From: Jeotgalibacillus haloalkalitolerans
Lineage (GTDB): Bacteria > Bacillota > Bacilli > Bacillales > Jeotgalibacillaceae
Length of the DNA: 64,000 nt
NCBI RefSeq assembly: GCF_034427455.1
Contig: NZ_JAXQNN010000002.1
Span: forward strand, 682,001 to 746,000
Reading direction: 5' to 3'
The translations under genes were made by a program, and so were the position numbers. Under the pieces are notes generated by a model, which worked only from the letters and a program-made list of their open reading frames with translations, was not told the origin of the DNA and searched no databases. Positions 42,704 to 54,474 of the stretch are shown here, piece by piece; position 1 is the first letter of the stretch, and each line of letters starts with the position of its first letter.

Positions 42704-42950
42704 CAAAAAACAGACCCGACGCCTAAGCTCCGGGTCTGTTTTCGTATGTAAGATGTGGTAAATCCCAATTGTGCCGTTCGATGTAGGAATCTATCGTTTT
42801 GAACCCGCTCTCAGCAGGTGGGTGTCCTATTTTCAGCTTTATGCTTCCCCGCAAAGGGCATGCAAGCGGCTGAAAAACGTGAACTCCCGGATATTGAAGT
42901 GTTCGGTCAAAACTGATGGATATTAAAACGTACACATCAGGACTTACCTT
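42704..42950 (-). ncRNA. ssrSA: 6S RNA (6S-1/BsrA type)
   Basis: A small RNA gene in the gap between aspS and tcdA, the known place of 6S-1 RNA in Bacillus subtilis. The minus strand begins AAGTCCTGATGTG (from 42945) and contains GAACACTTCAATATCCGG, AATAGGACACCCACC, CGGGTTCAAAACGA and ATCGAACGGCACAATTGGGA, all as remembered for Bacillus 6S-1. A TATGAT -10 is at 42959-42964. The 3' end is a terminator, AACAGACCCG with CGGGTCTGTT (42709-42718, 42731-42740) and TTTTTTG. 6S RNA binds sigma-A RNA polymerase in stationary phase. Exact 5' end uncertain. Confidence 0.88.
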
Positions 42951-43003
42951 GTGAAATCATCATAGCATACGGCTTATTAAAAAACAATTAATTAGATGAA
43001 AAA

Positions 43004-44779
43004 TTATAGATTTTTCTGAAGATTCAGTGATAGCTTCAGCTCGTCTAATTGAGCTTCACTTACCTCACCCGGTGCATTCGTTAACACACAGCTTGCGCTT
43101 GCTGTTTTAGGGAATGCAATCGTGTCGCGCAGATTGGTTCTGCCTGCAAGAAGCATCACAAGGCGGTCCAGACCAAGCGCAATTCCACCATGCGGCGGTG
43201 TACCGTATTCAAACGCCTCAAGAAGGAATCCAAACTGATCAATTGCCTCTTCTTTAGAGAAACCAAGTATCTCAAACATTTTTTCCTGGATCTCACGTTC
43301 AAAAATACGAAGCGAGCCTCCACCCAGTTCATATCCGTTCAGCACAATATCGTATGCCTGTGCTCTGACTGCACCCGGATCTGTTTCAAGCAGGTGCAGA
43401 TCTTCTCTGACCGGCATTGTGAATGGGTGGTGTGCAGCATAATAGCGGCCTTCTTCCTCGTCATATTCAAGAAGCGGCCAATCAGTTACCCATAGGAAGT
43501 TAAATGCCGACTCGTCAATCAGGTTAAGGTCTTTTCCAAGTTTTGAACGTAGCGCACCAAGAGCATCTGCTACAACTGACTTTTTGTCTGCTACAAATAA
43601 CAGAAGGTCACCTGCTTCAGCATCTGCTGTTTTACTAAGCTCGCTTTGCTCATCTTCACTGAAGAACTTTGCAATTGGACCTGAGAAACCTTCCTCCGTT
43701 ACTTTCAGCCAGGCAAGTCCTTTTGCACCGTAGCGTCCGGCAAATTCACCCAATGCGTCAATATCCTTGCGTGAATATTGATCTGCTGCCTGTTTTGCAT
43801 TAATCAGTTTCACCTGACCTCCATTTGCAACAGCACCACTGAATACTTTGAAACCGGAGTTCTCAACAATTGAAGATACATCAGTAAGTTCCATAGCAAA
43901 ACGTGTATCCGGTTTATCAGAGCCATAACGTTCCATCGCATCATGATACGTCATACGCGGAATTGGCAGCTGAATTTCAAGTCCTTTTACATCTTTCATC
44001 ATTTGGTAAAGCATTTTTTCGTTCATTGCCATGATATCTTCCTGGCTCATAAAGCTGGTCTCAATATCGATTTGAGTGAACTCAGGCTGTCTGTCAGCAC
44101 GGAGATCTTCATCGCGGAAACATCTTGCAATCTGGTAGTAGCGGTCAAACCCGCCCACCATTAACAGCTGCTTAAACAGCTGAGGCGACTGCGGAAGTGC
44201 ATAAAATTCACCTTCATGTACGCGGCTCGGCACTAAATAGTCACGCGCACCTTCAGGCGTACTCTTTGTCAGCATTGGTGTTTCAACTTCAATGAACTGC
44301 TCGTCATCGAGGAAACGGCGGATTGATTTTGTAATGCTGTGACGCATTTTAAATGTCTCAGCCATAACCGGACGGCGAAGGTCCAGGTAACGGTGCTTCA
44401 GGCGGATGTCTTCAGCTGTTTCAGCTTTATCTTCGATTGCAAAAGGCGGTGTCTTTGCACTGCTCAGAACAGTGACTGCTTCTGCCTGGATTTCAATCGA
44501 ACCTGTTGCGATATTCGGGTTTACCGTTCCTTCACCGCGCGCCTGAACCGTTCCTTCAATGCTCAATACATACTCACTGCGGATGTTTTCTGCTGTTTCT
44601 AGTGCTTCTTTAGACGTTTCCGGGTTAAATACAACCTGTACAATTCCTGATCTGTCACGAAGATCGATAAAAATCAGGCCACCGAGGTCACGTCTTTTCT
44701 GAACCCAGCCTTTTAGTGTGATTTTTTCTCCAATAGCGGCTTCAGGTACCTCTCCGCAATAAAATGATCGTCCAAACAT
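43004..44779 (-). CDS. aspS: Aspartyl-tRNA synthetase
   Basis: A 591-residue class IIb synthetase. An N-terminal OB-fold anticodon-binding domain (about 1-105, [20 protein letters not shown]) leads into the catalytic domain with [39 protein letters not shown], a bacterial GAD insertion (about 285-420) and [16 protein letters not shown]. The ATG at 44779 is chosen because GGAGG lies seven bases before it. It follows hisS by 11 bases and shares its T-box leader. Confidence 0.96.
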   Translation of the reverse strand: MFGRSFYCGEVPEAAIGEKITLKGWVQKRRDLGGLIFIDLRDRSGIVQVVFNPETSKEALETAENIRSEYVLSIEGTVQARGEGTVNPNIATGSIEIQAEAVTVLSSAKTPPFAIEDKAETAEDIRLKHRYLDLRRPVMAETFKMRHSITKSIRRFLDDEQFIEVETPMLTKSTPEGARDYLVPSRVHEGEFYALPQSPQLFKQLLMVGGFDRYYQIARCFRDEDLRADRQPEFTQIDIETSFMSQEDIMAMNEKMLYQMMKDVKGLEIQLPIPRMTYHDAMERYGSDKPDTRFAMELTDVSSIVENSGFKVFSGAVANGGQVKLINAKQAADQYSRKDIDALGEFAGRYGAKGLAWLKVTEEGFSGPIAKFFSEDEQSELSKTADAEAGDLLLFVADKKSVVADALGALRSKLGKDLNLIDESAFNFLWVTDWPLLEYDEEEGRYYAAHHPFTMPVREDLHLLETDPGAVRAQAYDIVLNGYELGGGSLRIFEREIQEKMFEILGFSKEEAIDQFGFLLEAFEYGTPPHGGIALGLDRLVMLLAGRTNLRDTIAFPKTASASCVLTNAPGEVSEAQLDELKLSLNLQKNL

Positions 44780-44790
44780 GTACATTCCTC

Positions 44791-46056
44791 CTAAGCTTTC
44801 TCTATATACTGAATAATTTCTTCAAATGATATGTCTTCCTGTGTCCCGCTCTCCATGTTTTTCACAGCGGCTTTACCTGCTGACAGCTCATCTTCACCGA
44901 TAATGACAACGTTAGCTGCGTTGATACGGTCAGCTGCTTTAAACTGCCCCTTCATTTTACGGTTCAGATAATCAAGCTCAACACTTAATCCCTTTTTGCG
45001 TGCATCATATGCAAGAGATACTGCTTTTTCTTTTGCAGCCTCTCCCATTGCAACGAAATAACAGTCAACGTGATCATTAATCGGAAGCGTTACATTCTCT
45101 GCCTCAAGTGCTGCCATCAGTCTTTCAATGCTGAGCGCAAACCCGATTCCAGGCGTTGCCGGTCCGCCGATTTCTTCAGTCAGGCCATTGTATCTGCCGC
45201 CGCCGCAAAGCGTTGTAATGGCACCAAATCCTTCGGCATCACTCATGATTTCAAATGCTGTGTGATTATAGTAATCCAGTCCGCGAACCAGATTTGGATC
45301 AAGTTCATAGTCAATGCCCATTACATCAAGGTAACGTTTCACTTTTTCAAAGTAGCTTTGAGATTCTTCGTTAAGATAATCTTTTAAAGATGGGGCATTT
45401 TCAATCAGCTCGTGCCCTCTGTCTTTTTTACAGTCAAGAATTCTGAGCGGATTCTTATTCAGACGTACCTGACAGTCAGAACAAAACTCATCAATTCTTG
45501 GACTGAAGTGTCCGATCAGTGCATTTTTGTGAGCAATACGGCTTTCTGTATCACCAAGGCTGTTCAATACCAGCTTTACTTTTTTCAAACCCAGACGGCT
45601 GTATAATTCCATTGCCAGTGAAATCACTTCTGCGTCAATTGCAGGGTCATCACTGCCAATCGCTTCAACCCCGAATTGTACGAACTGACGGAAACGGCCT
45701 GCCTGTGGTCTTTCGTATCTGAACATTGGACCTGTATAGAATAATTTAACCGGCTGGATTGCCTGACCGTGCATTTTGTGCTGAACGTATGAGCGGACAA
45801 CGCTCGCGGTTCCTTCAGGGCGCAGCGTCAGGTTACGATCCCCGCGGTCCTTGAATGTGTACATTTCTTTTTGAACGATATCAGTCGTATCACCGACACC
45901 TCTTTCAAACAGCTCAGTGTGTTCAAAAACCGGCGTCCGGATTTCTTTATATTGATACTGTCTGCATAGCTCTGCAGCAGTCTGTTCGATATACTGCCAG
46001 TGTTCGGAAACACCCGGTAAAATATCCTGCGTACCTCTTGGTATATTAATTGCCAC
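44791..46056 (-). CDS. hisS: Histidyl-tRNA synthetase
   Basis: A 421-residue class II synthetase. [11 protein letters not shown] opens the catalytic domain. Motif 2 is [21 protein letters not shown], the histidine-binding loops include [13 protein letters not shown] and GGGRYNGL, and motif 3 is [12 protein letters not shown]. The C-terminal anticodon domain (about 325-421) is intact. The start is GTG at 46056 with GGAGG eight bases upstream; a TTG six codons earlier is itself the ribosome site. First gene of hisS-aspS. Confidence 0.96.
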   Translation of the reverse strand: MAINIPRGTQDILPGVSEHWQYIEQTAAELCRQYQYKEIRTPVFEHTELFERGVGDTTDIVQKEMYTFKDRGDRNLTLRPEGTASVVRSYVQHKMHGQAIQPVKLFYTGPMFRYERPQAGRFRQFVQFGVEAIGSDDPAIDAEVISLAMELYSRLGLKKVKLVLNSLGDTESRIAHKNALIGHFSPRIDEFCSDCQVRLNKNPLRILDCKKDRGHELIENAPSLKDYLNEESQSYFEKVKRYLDVMGIDYELDPNLVRGLDYYNHTAFEIMSDAEGFGAITTLCGGGRYNGLTEEIGGPATPGIGFALSIERLMAALEAENVTLPINDHVDCYFVAMGEAAKEKAVSLAYDARKKGLSVELDYLNRKMKGQFKAADRINAANVVIIGEDELSAGKAAVKNMESGTQEDISFEEIIQYIEKA

Positions 46057-46099
46057 TGATAATTCCTCCTTCAAATCCTAGCTTCAACATAAAATCCCA

Positions 46100-46372
46100 G
46101 ACAAATAAAAAAATCCCGTCCCTTGTTCGAAAACAAGGGACGGGAAATTCCGCGGTGCCACCCTAATTGAAGCCTGAGCTTCCACTTAAAGCAGTTAACG
46201 CCTGCTGACGTTTCTCCCTACTTAAAGTTCAGGAAAAAGCCTACGGAGTGTTCATTCAACAGGGCGCAATGTAAGTCTGCTTTCAGCCTATGGCAGCCTC
46301 TCTCTTTACATACGTGATCCTGTTTACTATTCTCCATCATCGGGATTCGTTCATATGTTCATATAATGTAAT
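46100..46372 (-). promoter_or_regulatory. T-box riboswitch upstream of hisS-aspS
   Basis: The T-box AGGGTGGCACCGCGG is at 46150-46164 on the minus strand. The terminator is a perfect 14-base stem, TCCCGTCCCTTGTT with AACAAGGGACGGGA (46114-46127, 46132-46145), then TTTTTTT. In stem I, AACAGG pairs with CCTGTT around an AGTA loop. The opposing strand reads GAATGAACACTCC, so CAC (46248-46250, histidine) is the likely specifier, overlapped by AAC. Outer limits approximate. Confidence 0.88.
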
Positions 46373-46496
46373 CAATCATAATCACCAACAGCTTTGTTGT
46401 CAAGAGGATAATAATTGTCTTAAATTTTCAAAATACTAATGACGCCTTATTTATTTTTCTATATGATATGAATACAAGGATGTTGAGGTGATGTGA

Positions 46497-48221
46497 TTGA
46501 AACTGCTGTCAGTACTAATATCAACTGTTTTATTTCTATCATTAGTACCGGAATTAAAAGTGCATGCAGAAGGAAGTACAATTGAAGCTGCACACGATGG
46601 AATACTGATCCGGGAAGGCCCGGGATTATCTTATCCTGCCATTGCTACAGGCAATGCCGGAGATCAGTATAAAGAACTGCAGAGAGACAATGGCTGGGTG
46701 GAAGTCTCAGTAAATGACGGGTCCGGCTGGATTGCTGAATGGCTGCTTACATCTGTTAATGAACCTGAAACAGAAGCTGCCAGCCAGTCAGCTGTTACAA
46801 CTGATAACCTGAGACTGAGAGCTGAACCGGATCAGAATTCAGAGATTCTGTCAGTGATTCAGGCAGGACAAAGCGTTGAGGTACTTTCATCTTCAGATAA
46901 CTGGTCAGAGGTTGTATATCAGGGGAATACCGGCTGGGTTGTCTCTGAGTATCTGGATGCGTCTGCATCTGAACCACAAGCTGCTGAGGGCAGTAATGGG
47001 ACCATTCTCGTTGACCGACTGAATGTCAGAGATGATTTTTCATCTGATGGAAATGTGATTGGTACACTTAATACTGGTGACCAGGTCATTGTCAGCGATG
47101 AAAAATATGGCTGGTTATACATAAGTACAGGTACTTTAACAGGCTGGATCAGCTCTGATTATGTTGAATATCATTCTTCCACGGTTAACCAGACTGCTGA
47201 AACACCATCTGATGATATACATATTACAGTGAATGGACTACAGGTTCGTTCAGAGCCCGGCCGCAATGCTGATGTGATCGGAACGGTCAACCTGTATGAT
47301 TCATTTTCAGTGGAAGAACAGTCAGGAGACTGGTTACGGATTGAATTTGAAGAAGGTAAAAGCGGATGGATTGCCGGCTGGTTTACTGAACGGGGTATTC
47401 ACCCTGAAAGTAATGTCAGTGCTCAGACAAGCGGTGAAGTTACAATCCTCTATAACGGCTCCAATGTCAGAGAGGCACCTTCAACAGATGCTGCTGTCGT
47501 ATATAAAGCCAGTGCAGGTGAATCTCTTTCAATTGTCAGTCAGAATGGGGATTGGTACGAAATCAGCCTGCCAGGCGGTGGTAGTGGATTCATTGCAAAC
47601 TGGATTGTCTCTACAGGAAATGAAGCTGAGCCTGCGGAACCGGAAAGTGAAACCGAAGAGGAAAATGAAGAGCCGGTTACATCCATTTCTGAAGCCACCA
47701 TCATTATTGATGCGGGTCATGGCGGAAGGGATGGAGGAGCTGTCGGTGCTGCCGGTACACTTGAAAAATCCTTAACGATCAGAACCGCAGAAGTACTTTA
47801 TCATATGCTTTCAAGCACAGGTGCAAATGTCATTATGACACGGGAAGATGACCGTTACGTAGACCTTTACAGCCGTGTGGCCATTTCAAGAGACCATCAG
47901 GCTGATGCATTTATTTCACTGCATTACGATGCAATCAATGACCGCAGTGTAAAAGGCTTTACAACCTATTATTACGGAGGACCTGATGAAGCACTTGCTG
48001 ATTCGGTTCATGAAGGCCTGAGTGACAGTATGACGGTGAAAAACCGTGGTATGCAGCACGGGAACTTCCTCGTATTAAGAGATAACTCTGCGCCGTCAGT
48101 ACTGCTTGAGCTCGGGTTTATCAGTAACCCTTCTGAAGAGGCTTCGATCAATAATGACCGTTTCAGGGAAATGGCTGCAACAGGTATTTATAATGGTCTG
48201 ACTGAGTACTTTTCAGAATAA
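46497..48221 (+). CDS. yrvJ: SH3-repeat N-acetylmuramoyl-L-alanine amidase (YrvJ-like)
   Basis: A 574-residue exported cell-wall hydrolase. A signal peptide (about 1-24, LLSVLISTVLFLSLVPEL, ending near VHAEG) is followed by five bacterial SH3 domains (about 26-85, 98-155, 163-222, 233-295, 310-370), an acidic linker, and an Amidase_3 domain (about 395-574) with IIDAGHGGRDGGAVG, AFISLHYDA and SVLLELGFISN carrying zinc and catalytic residues. The start is TTG with GAGGTGATGTGA upstream. It lies beside hisS, as yrvJ does in Bacillus, but has its own orientation and terminator. Confidence 0.9.
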   Translation: MKLLSVLISTVLFLSLVPELKVHAEGSTIEAAHDGILIREGPGLSYPAIATGNAGDQYKELQRDNGWVEVSVNDGSGWIAEWLLTSVNEPETEAASQSAVTTDNLRLRAEPDQNSEILSVIQAGQSVEVLSSSDNWSEVVYQGNTGWVVSEYLDASASEPQAAEGSNGTILVDRLNVRDDFSSDGNVIGTLNTGDQVIVSDEKYGWLYISTGTLTGWISSDYVEYHSSTVNQTAETPSDDIHITVNGLQVRSEPGRNADVIGTVNLYDSFSVEEQSGDWLRIEFEEGKSGWIAGWFTERGIHPESNVSAQTSGEVTILYNGSNVREAPSTDAAVVYKASAGESLSIVSQNGDWYEISLPGGGSGFIANWIVSTGNEAEPAEPESETEEENEEPVTSISEATIIIDAGHGGRDGGAVGAAGTLEKSLTIRTAEVLYHMLSSTGANVIMTREDDRYVDLYSRVAISRDHQADAFISLHYDAINDRSVKGFTTYYYGGPDEALADSVHEGLSDSMTVKNRGMQHGNFLVLRDNSAPSVLLELGFISNPSEEASINNDRFREMAATGIYNGLTEYFSE

Positions 48222-48225
48222 AACA

Positions 48226-48261
48226 AAGACGCTTCCCAGGTATAAGGGAAGCGTCTTTTTA
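48226..48261. terminator. Terminator between the amidase gene and dtd
   Basis: GACGCTTCCC (48229-48238) pairs perfectly with GGGAAGCGTC (48247-48256), followed by TTTTTAA on the plus strand and TTTGTTTT on the minus strand. It serves both convergent genes. Confidence 0.92.
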
Positions 48262-48696
48262 ACTTTCTACGATTAACGTTACCGGACCATCATTGGTCAG
48301 GGAAACATCCATCATCGCGCCAAAAACACCTGTTTCAACTTTCAGGCCTTTTTCGTTGAGGTATTCATTGAATTTTACGTAAAGCGGTTCTGCATGATCC
48401 GGCTTCGCAGCGTTCATGAAATTCGGCCGTCTACCCTTTTTAGTATCACCATATAGCGTAAACTGTGAAATCGACAGGATTTCTCCACCCTTATCCAGCA
48501 CAGAATGATTCATTTTGCCTTCATCATCTTCAAAGATGCGGAGATTGGCAATTTTATCAGCAGCATAGCGGCAATCGGACTCGGTATCGTCCTGACTGAT
48601 ACCAACAAGCAGTACCAGTCCTGAACTGATTTGACCTTCCACTTTGCCCTCTACTGTTACATGCGCTTCTTTACTTCTCTGAACAACAACTTTCAA
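48259..48696 (-). CDS. dtd: D-aminoacyl-tRNA deacylase
   Basis: A 145-residue enzyme that frees tRNA from D-amino acids and from mischarged glycine. [40 protein letters not shown] and the C-terminal [12 protein letters not shown] (GP motif) are family signatures. The length is normal. It lies 18 bases downstream of relA in the same direction, the usual pair. Confidence 0.96.
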   Translation of the reverse strand: MKVVVQRSKEAHVTVEGKVEGQISSGLVLLVGISQDDTESDCRYAADKIANLRIFEDDEGKMNHSVLDKGGEILSISQFTLYGDTKKGRRPNFMNAAKPDHAEPLYVKFNEYLNEKGLKVETGVFGAMMDVSLTNDGPVTLIVES

Positions 48697-48714
48697 AACA
48701 ATATGCCTCCTATA

Positions 48715-50907
48715 CTAATTGACAATTCTCTGAACGGCATAAATATCCGGTATCTGCTTGATCCGGTCTACTACTCTCTGTAGATGCGTCACGTTCTGAA
48801 TCATAATTGACATATTAATGGTTGCCATTTTATTGCGGTCACTTTTTCCGCTGACAGCTGAAATGTTTGTTTTTGTTTCGTTTACAGCCTGCAGTACTTC
48901 ATTCAAGAGACCTCTTCTGTCATAGCCGGAAATTTCAATGTCAACGTTGTATTCTTTTCTATTATCAGTCGTTCCTTCCCATTCAACGGGAATCAGTCTT
49001 GCTTCAGAGTCACCCTGAATATTCGGGCAGTCACTTCTGTGCACAGACACACCCCGCCCGCGTGTAATAAAACCAATGATGTCATCCCCCGGAACAGGGC
49101 TGCAGCATTTTGAGAGTCTGACCAGCAGATTATCTATTCCTTTGACTGTTACACCCGCATCCTTCTTCTTTTTAACTGAAGGGGGTTTGATATCAGCCAT
49201 TGCTTTTTCAAGTGTATCTTCTTCATCGCGCAGTTTTCTGAGCCTGTCAGTTAACCGGTTTGCGATCTGTGCTCCGGTAATTCCACCATAGCCGACCGCC
49301 GCAAAAAGATCTTCTTCACTTGCAAAATTGTATTTTTCATACACACGTTTCATATTTTCTTCTGTCAATACTTCTTTTGGAGAAAAATCAAGCGCGCGGA
49401 TTTCCCGATCAACGGATTCCCTGCCCTTTTCAACGTTTTCTTCACGTCTCTGCTTTTTAAAGAACGCTTTGATTTTGTTTTTCGCCTGGGAAGTCTGGGC
49501 CAGCTTCAGCCAGTCCTGACTGGGTCCATATGAATGTTTGGACGTCATGATTTCGATAATATCACCAGTCTTCAAAGGTGAATCAAGCGGAACCATTTTC
49601 CCGTTAATTTTGGCGCCGATTGTTTTATTCCCAATCTCAGAGTGCACACGATAAGCAAAATCAATCGGGACAGAGCCTGCCGGCAATTCCATCACATCGC
49701 CTTTTGGCGTAAATACGTAAACCATGTCGGAAAACAGATCAAATTTCAACGCATCCATGAATTCCTCTGCATCTGATGAATCCTGCTGGAACTCGAGAAT
49801 TTCTCTGAACCACGTTAACTTCTTTTCAATTGTCTGCTTGCTGTCTTCATTCACTACTGTACCTTCTTTATAGGCCCAGTGTGCTGCCACCCCATATTCA
49901 GCAATCCGGTGCATATCAGCTGTTCTGATCTGCACTTCAAGCGGATCGCCTTTTGGACCAATCACAGTCGTATGAAGGGACTGATACATATTAGGTTTTG
50001 GCATCGCAATATAATCTTTGAATCTGCCGGGCATCGGCTTCCAGCAGGTATGAATAATCCCGAGTACAGCATAGCAGTCCTTTATACTGTCCACGATCAC
50101 GCGCACAGCAAGAAGATCATAAATTTCATTGAACTGTTTATTTTGTACAGCCATTTTCTTATAGATTGAATAAATGTGTTTTGGTCTGCCGACAATATCA
50201 ACATCAATGCCGACATCTTTTACCTGTTGTTTGATCTCAGTAATGACTTCATCCACATACTCTTCCCGCTCATTGCGCTTTTTCTTCATCAGATTTACGA
50301 TACGGTAGTACTGCTGTGGGTTGAGATATCTGAGCGATGTATCCTCAAGCTCCCATTTAATTGTGGAAATCCCTAATCTGTGAGCCAGTGGCGCAAATAT
50401 TTCCAGTGTTTCATTCGAAATACGGATCTGCTTTTCAACTGGCATGTGTTTTAATGTACGCATATTATGAAGGCGGTCAGCGAGCTTAATCAAAATCACT
50501 CTGATGTCCTGTGCCATCGCAATAAACATTTTCCGATGATTTTCTGCCTGCTGTGCCTCTTTCGATTTATATTTGATCTTTCCGAGTTTCGTAACGCCGT
50601 CCACCAGCATGGCAACTTCTTCGTTGAACTTCTCAGTCAAATCCTCATAAGTAAAAATGGTATCTTCAATGACATCATGAAGAAAGCCGGCTGCAACTGT
50701 AGATGGATCCATCTGAAGCTCTGCGAGAATACCTGCAACCTGCACAGGGTGGATGATATAAGGCTCACCTGATTTTCGGAACTGCTCTTTATGTGCTTCT
50801 TCAGCCAGGTGATAAGCTTTCTTTACAAATTCGACCTGGCTTTCGTTCATATAACTTGAGGTAATCTCGAACACTTCTTCAACGGTAAGCACCCGATCAT
50901 TTGCCAT
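48715..50907 (-). CDS. relA: GTP pyrophosphokinase RelA/SpoT homologue (Rel)
   Basis: A 730-residue bifunctional stringent-response enzyme that makes and degrades (p)ppGpp. Domains in order: HD hydrolase (about 40-195, [13 protein letters not shown]), synthetase (about 230-370, [12 protein letters not shown] and [20 protein letters not shown]), TGS (about 390-450, [16 protein letters not shown]), zinc-finger region ([14 protein letters not shown]) and ACT (about 655-730). AAAGGTGATAAATTGT precedes the ATG at 50907. Both activities look intact. Operon with dtd. Confidence 0.96.
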   Translation of the reverse strand: MANDRVLTVEEVFEITSSYMNESQVEFVKKAYHLAEEAHKEQFRKSGEPYIIHPVQVAGILAELQMDPSTVAAGFLHDVIEDTIFTYEDLTEKFNEEVAMLVDGVTKLGKIKYKSKEAQQAENHRKMFIAMAQDIRVILIKLADRLHNMRTLKHMPVEKQIRISNETLEIFAPLAHRLGISTIKWELEDTSLRYLNPQQYYRIVNLMKKKRNEREEYVDEVITEIKQQVKDVGIDVDIVGRPKHIYSIYKKMAVQNKQFNEIYDLLAVRVIVDSIKDCYAVLGIIHTCWKPMPGRFKDYIAMPKPNMYQSLHTTVIGPKGDPLEVQIRTADMHRIAEYGVAAHWAYKEGTVVNEDSKQTIEKKLTWFREILEFQQDSSDAEEFMDALKFDLFSDMVYVFTPKGDVMELPAGSVPIDFAYRVHSEIGNKTIGAKINGKMVPLDSPLKTGDIIEIMTSKHSYGPSQDWLKLAQTSQAKNKIKAFFKKQRREENVEKGRESVDREIRALDFSPKEVLTEENMKRVYEKYNFASEEDLFAAVGYGGITGAQIANRLTDRLRKLRDEEDTLEKAMADIKPPSVKKKKDAGVTVKGIDNLLVRLSKCCSPVPGDDIIGFITRGRGVSVHRSDCPNIQGDSEARLIPVEWEGTTDNRKEYNVDIEISGYDRRGLLNEVLQAVNETKTNISAVSGKSDRNKMATINMSIMIQNVTHLQRVVDRIKQIPDIYAVQRIVN

Positions 50908-51022
50908 ACAATTTATCACCTTTATCATGTTTAGTAGTTTTGAGTATTGTTTCTATTATTAATAAAAAATCAATTTATGTAAAGCCATTACTGATAATTC
51001 ATGAAATAAAGCATCAATATAC

Positions 51023-51052
51023 TAAAAAGAGCCCCTAAAGAAGGGCTCTTTT
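51023..51052 (-). terminator. Terminator of recJ-apt
   Basis: AAAAGAGCCC (51025-51034) pairs with GGGCTCTTTT (51043-51052). On the minus strand it is followed by TTTTTAG, 12 bases after the apt stop. Confidence 0.85.
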
Positions 51053-51064
51053 AACAGTTGTTCA

Positions 51065-51577
51065 TTAATATTCCATTAAACGGAGCATATCATAACCGTT
51101 CAGTTTTTCACGGCCATCAAGGTATGACAGTTCAATCAGGAATGCACATCCCGCAACAATTCCACCCAGTTCTTCTACAAGTTTGATTGTCGCTTCAATC
51201 GTACCGCCTGTAGCTAACAGATCGTCTGTGATCAGCACGCGCTGACCAGGCTTGATTGCATCCTTGTGAATCGTCAGTACATCTTTACCATATTCTAAAC
51301 CGTAGTCTACTTTAACTGTCTCTCTCGGCAGCTTTCCTTCTTTTCTTACAGGGGCAAAGCCTACCTTCAGTGCATAAGCAACCGGACAACCGATAATAAA
51401 TCCGCGCGCTTCAGGACCAACTACAAGGTCAATCTGTTTTTCCTTCGCATACTCAACAATCTGATCCGTCGCATAGCTGTATGCTTCTCCATTGTCCATT
51501 AACGTTGTAATATCCTTAAACCGCACGCCTTCTTTCGGCCAGTCTTCCACTATTGTCACGAATTGCTTTAAATCCAT
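51065..51577 (-). CDS. apt: Adenine phosphoribosyltransferase
   Basis: A 170-residue purine salvage enzyme converting adenine and PRPP to AMP. The PRPP-binding motif is [13 protein letters not shown] (about 119-131). [20 protein letters not shown] and [17 protein letters not shown] are typical. Its start overlaps the recJ stop by ten bases, indicating coupled expression. Normal length. Confidence 0.97.
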   Translation of the reverse strand: MDLKQFVTIVEDWPKEGVRFKDITTLMDNGEAYSYATDQIVEYAKEKQIDLVVGPEARGFIIGCPVAYALKVGFAPVRKEGKLPRETVKVDYGLEYGKDVLTIHKDAIKPGQRVLITDDLLATGGTIEATIKLVEELGGIVAGCAFLIELSYLDGREKLNGYDMLRLMEY

Positions 51578-53919
51578 ACCTTTTCCTCCTCAGGTTGCCG
51601 CGACCATCCGCAGCGCTCTTCAAACCATTTTTTCAAATCATGAAATGACGAATATAATAATTCCTGCTCTAACTTAGCTAACTGTGTTTTCGCATGATAG
51701 GCAGGGGATTCTGACAAGTCACGTTTATTGATTTCTTCATTAAGCGTAATGAATCCATCGTTTATTGTAACAAAATCCAGTTCAAAAAACACCTTCGTCA
51801 TAAAATTAATTGTGTCTAATGACCAACCTTTATGAGAAGCAAGTGCTTTTCCATGCTGATGCAGGTGGAACGTTTTTCTTTTTTTCAGGAAAGCGAAAAA
51901 CCACGCAAAGTCCTCACGCTTCGGAATCGAACTGAAAAACTGCGGATCCTCCAGATAAAAATGCGCATAAATTCTGCCAGGCTGATTCTCTTTAAGAACG
52001 GCTTCCAGCAATTTTGCATCATCTGGCAGATCGAGAAAAACGAGTGTCTGATGATCAGCATTCAGTTCACTGGCATGCTGAAGTGAGTCAATCAGTACGA
52101 CTTCGTGCTGAAGAACAGGTCTAAACCGTTCAAGCGTAGCCTGATTGTAAGCAAGCACAATTGAATCAGCTGGTATTGTCGGGGCCCATCTTGCAGCCTG
52201 TGCAATCCCGCGGATATCAAAAAGCTGCCATTCTTTTACCCTGATATCACTTACAAACAGCTGGGGCTTTTTAATATTATTCCACTCATTAATTGAAAGC
52301 TCACCGATTAAATCAAGCTTTGCAATCGGAGAGATCTGATCTGCTATTTCACCCATCCCAAAAGCAATGGCATCAAGGGACTGATCGTCATGTCTGACTG
52401 ACAGCTTTAAATGATTCTGACCTGCACCGATTTTTCTGATTGAAGCGATCTCTGTCTGCTCAATCAGAACCTTTGGTTTAGGATTTTTCATTCCAAACGG
52501 TGAAAGCATCTGAAGCTGACTGATTGAATCCAGGTCAATCTCTGAAATGGAGGCCTCCACATCAATATTTGAAACTGGAATAAAGTCTTCATCGTTCATT
52601 TTCTCAGCCTGTTCGTTCAGATTCTTACGTATTTCATCAATGTGCTGAATGTCCAGTGTCATACCCGCAGCCATTGGATGTCCGCCAAAATGCGGCAGGA
52701 TTGAACGGTTCTGTGACAGTTCCTGGAACATATTAAAGCCTTCAATACTTCTGGCTGAACCCTTTGCAGTTCCTTTTTCAGCATTTTCACAAAGAATGAT
52801 AACCGGCCGGTAGAATTTTTCTACAAGCTTCGAAGCAACAATCCCTACTACACCAGGGTTCCAGCCTTCTTTGGAAATAATCAAAACGCGGTCATCTTTA
52901 TAATGTGTTTCAGCGATTTCCATCGCTTCTTTTGCGATCTCAGCTACAATCGCCTGACGCTCTTTATTCATTAAATCAATTTCACTGGCAAGCGCCTCTG
53001 CAGTTGCAGTATCATCTGTCATCAGCAGTTCTACCGCAGGATCTGCATCAGAAAGTCTGCCTACTGCGTTCAGGCGGGGGCCAATAGCAAAGCCGACTGT
53101 TTCTTCATTTGCTTCATGGATTTTTGCGCTGGATTTATTTAATAATGCATGAAGTCCCTTACGCTCAGATGCTCTTAATTGCTTTAACCCTTTTTTTACA
53201 ATCAACCGGTTCTCTCCTGTTAACGGAACCAGATCCGCAATTGTACCAATAGCTGCAAGGTCAAGCAGTTCAACCGGTGGCTCTCCAAGCAGTGCATGAG
53301 CCAGTTTGAATGCCACTCCTACTCCTGCAAGCTCTCTGAAAGGGTAAGTTCCACCTTCAAGGTTCGGATGGATAATCGCATACGCCTCAGGTAGTTCAGG
53401 TCCGGCCTCGTGGTGATCTGTAATAATCAGGTCCACACCCAACTCTTTTAACACCTGTGCCTCATGGACACCGGAAATACCATTATCAACTGTAATCACT
53501 AATGAATATCCCTGTTCTGCGGCGTAACGAAAAGCACCTTCATTCGGACCGTAGCCCTCTGTAAAGCGGTTCGGAATATAAAAGTCAGGCGCTGCACCAA
53601 GCATTTTTAAAGTGCTCAGCATCACAGATGTGCTTGTGACACCATCCGCATCATAGTCACCATAAATTAAAATTGACTCTCCCTGATTCACAGCTGACTC
53701 AATACGTTCTACTGCTTTTTTCATATCATTAAAAAGGTATGGATCATGAAATTCTTTTTTATCAATATGTAAAAAATCAGCAGCTGCTTCCGGGGTTGTC
53801 ATCCCTCTTTGTACCAATAATTTTGCAATAAAAAGCGGAATGTCAAGAGCGGCTGCAAGCTTTTCAGTTTCAGCTGTGCTGCTTTCTCTAACATTCCATC
53901 TAGTTTTAGATGTTAGCAT
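51568..53919 (-). CDS. recJ: Single-strand-specific 5'-3' exonuclease RecJ
   Basis: A 783-residue DHH-family nuclease used in recombination and repair. Motifs [16 protein letters not shown] (about 80-95), [20 protein letters not shown], and DHHA1-domain [10 protein letters not shown] are present, followed by an OB domain (about 460-560). The C-terminal 200 residues are the longer extension found in Bacillales RecJ (YrvE). GAGGTG precedes the ATG. Upstream of apt as in Bacillus. Confidence 0.95.
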   Translation of the reverse strand: MLTSKTRWNVRESSTAETEKLAAALDIPLFIAKLLVQRGMTTPEAAADFLHIDKKEFHDPYLFNDMKKAVERIESAVNQGESILIYGDYDADGVTSTSVMLSTLKMLGAAPDFYIPNRFTEGYGPNEGAFRYAAEQGYSLVITVDNGISGVHEAQVLKELGVDLIITDHHEAGPELPEAYAIIHPNLEGGTYPFRELAGVGVAFKLAHALLGEPPVELLDLAAIGTIADLVPLTGENRLIVKKGLKQLRASERKGLHALLNKSSAKIHEANEETVGFAIGPRLNAVGRLSDADPAVELLMTDDTATAEALASEIDLMNKERQAIVAEIAKEAMEIAETHYKDDRVLIISKEGWNPGVVGIVASKLVEKFYRPVIILCENAEKGTAKGSARSIEGFNMFQELSQNRSILPHFGGHPMAAGMTLDIQHIDEIRKNLNEQAEKMNDEDFIPVSNIDVEASISEIDLDSISQLQMLSPFGMKNPKPKVLIEQTEIASIRKIGAGQNHLKLSVRHDDQSLDAIAFGMGEIADQISPIAKLDLIGELSINEWNNIKKPQLFVSDIRVKEWQLFDIRGIAQAARWAPTIPADSIVLAYNQATLERFRPVLQHEVVLIDSLQHASELNADHQTLVFLDLPDDAKLLEAVLKENQPGRIYAHFYLEDPQFFSSIPKREDFAWFFAFLKKRKTFHLHQHGKALASHKGWSLDTINFMTKVFFELDFVTINDGFITLNEEINKRDLSESPAYHAKTQLAKLEQELLYSSFHDLKKWFEERCGWSRQPEEEKVWI

Positions 53920-54003
53920 TTTTTCACCTCTTCAGATGATTTCATTATACATGAGGCATTCCCATGATTCAATGAACTGAAGAGGTGACCAGGCATCATC
54001 ATA

Positions 54004-54354
54004 TTATTCCGCAGCTGAGTCTCCTGCTGAATCCGGAGCGGTCTTCCGGTATTCCTGACGGCTTGGTAATTCGCCGGATTGCGCTTTTTCAGCTTCGACA
54101 AGTTTTTCGTTTAGCTGTTTATTTTCAGCTTCCAGATGTTTCACTTTCCGCTGGGCAATAAACAGTCTGAAAAGCCCGACTGAACCCATGATGATTCCAC
54201 CCATTAAAACTGATCCCAAAATAACCAGAATCAGCGGCAGTTCAGCTTCTGAAAAGCCGAAATTAACAGTTACAGGATCGACATTAATAACAGCAAAAAT
54301 AGCGACAATAAGTGCAAAAACGATCCCTAAAATCAGTGTCCATTGAAATTTCAT
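54004..54354 (-). CDS. yrvD: LapA-domain membrane protein (YrvD-like)
   Basis: A 116-residue protein with two membrane segments (about 5-25 and 40-65), starting MKFQWTLILGIVFALIVAIF, with VINVDPVTVNFGFSEAELPL and a cytoplasmic coiled-coil tail (about 70-95, HLEAENKQLNEKLVEAEKA). This is the LapA/DUF1049 family, named for lipopolysaccharide assembly in Gram-negatives, which cannot apply here. Function unknown in Bacillales. It lies between recJ and secDF, as yrvD does. Confidence 0.85.
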   Translation of the reverse strand: MKFQWTLILGIVFALIVAIFAVINVDPVTVNFGFSEAELPLILVILGSVLMGGIIMGSVGLFRLFIAQRKVKHLEAENKQLNEKLVEAEKAQSGELPSRQEYRKTAPDSAGDSAAE

Positions 54355-54474
54355 GATATGACCTCCTTATATTTATTATATCAATTTATTCAGATATGAT
54401 AGTTGTTTTTACCCTTATTGAATGGTCTTTACTCCTGTGATGTGTGCTGTCTCAAAAAGGAGCTATAAATTAAA

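Noticed and set aside
42723-42935. 70-codon reading frame on the minus strand
   Set aside because: It lies inside the 6S RNA gene, has no ribosome site and no protein resemblance.
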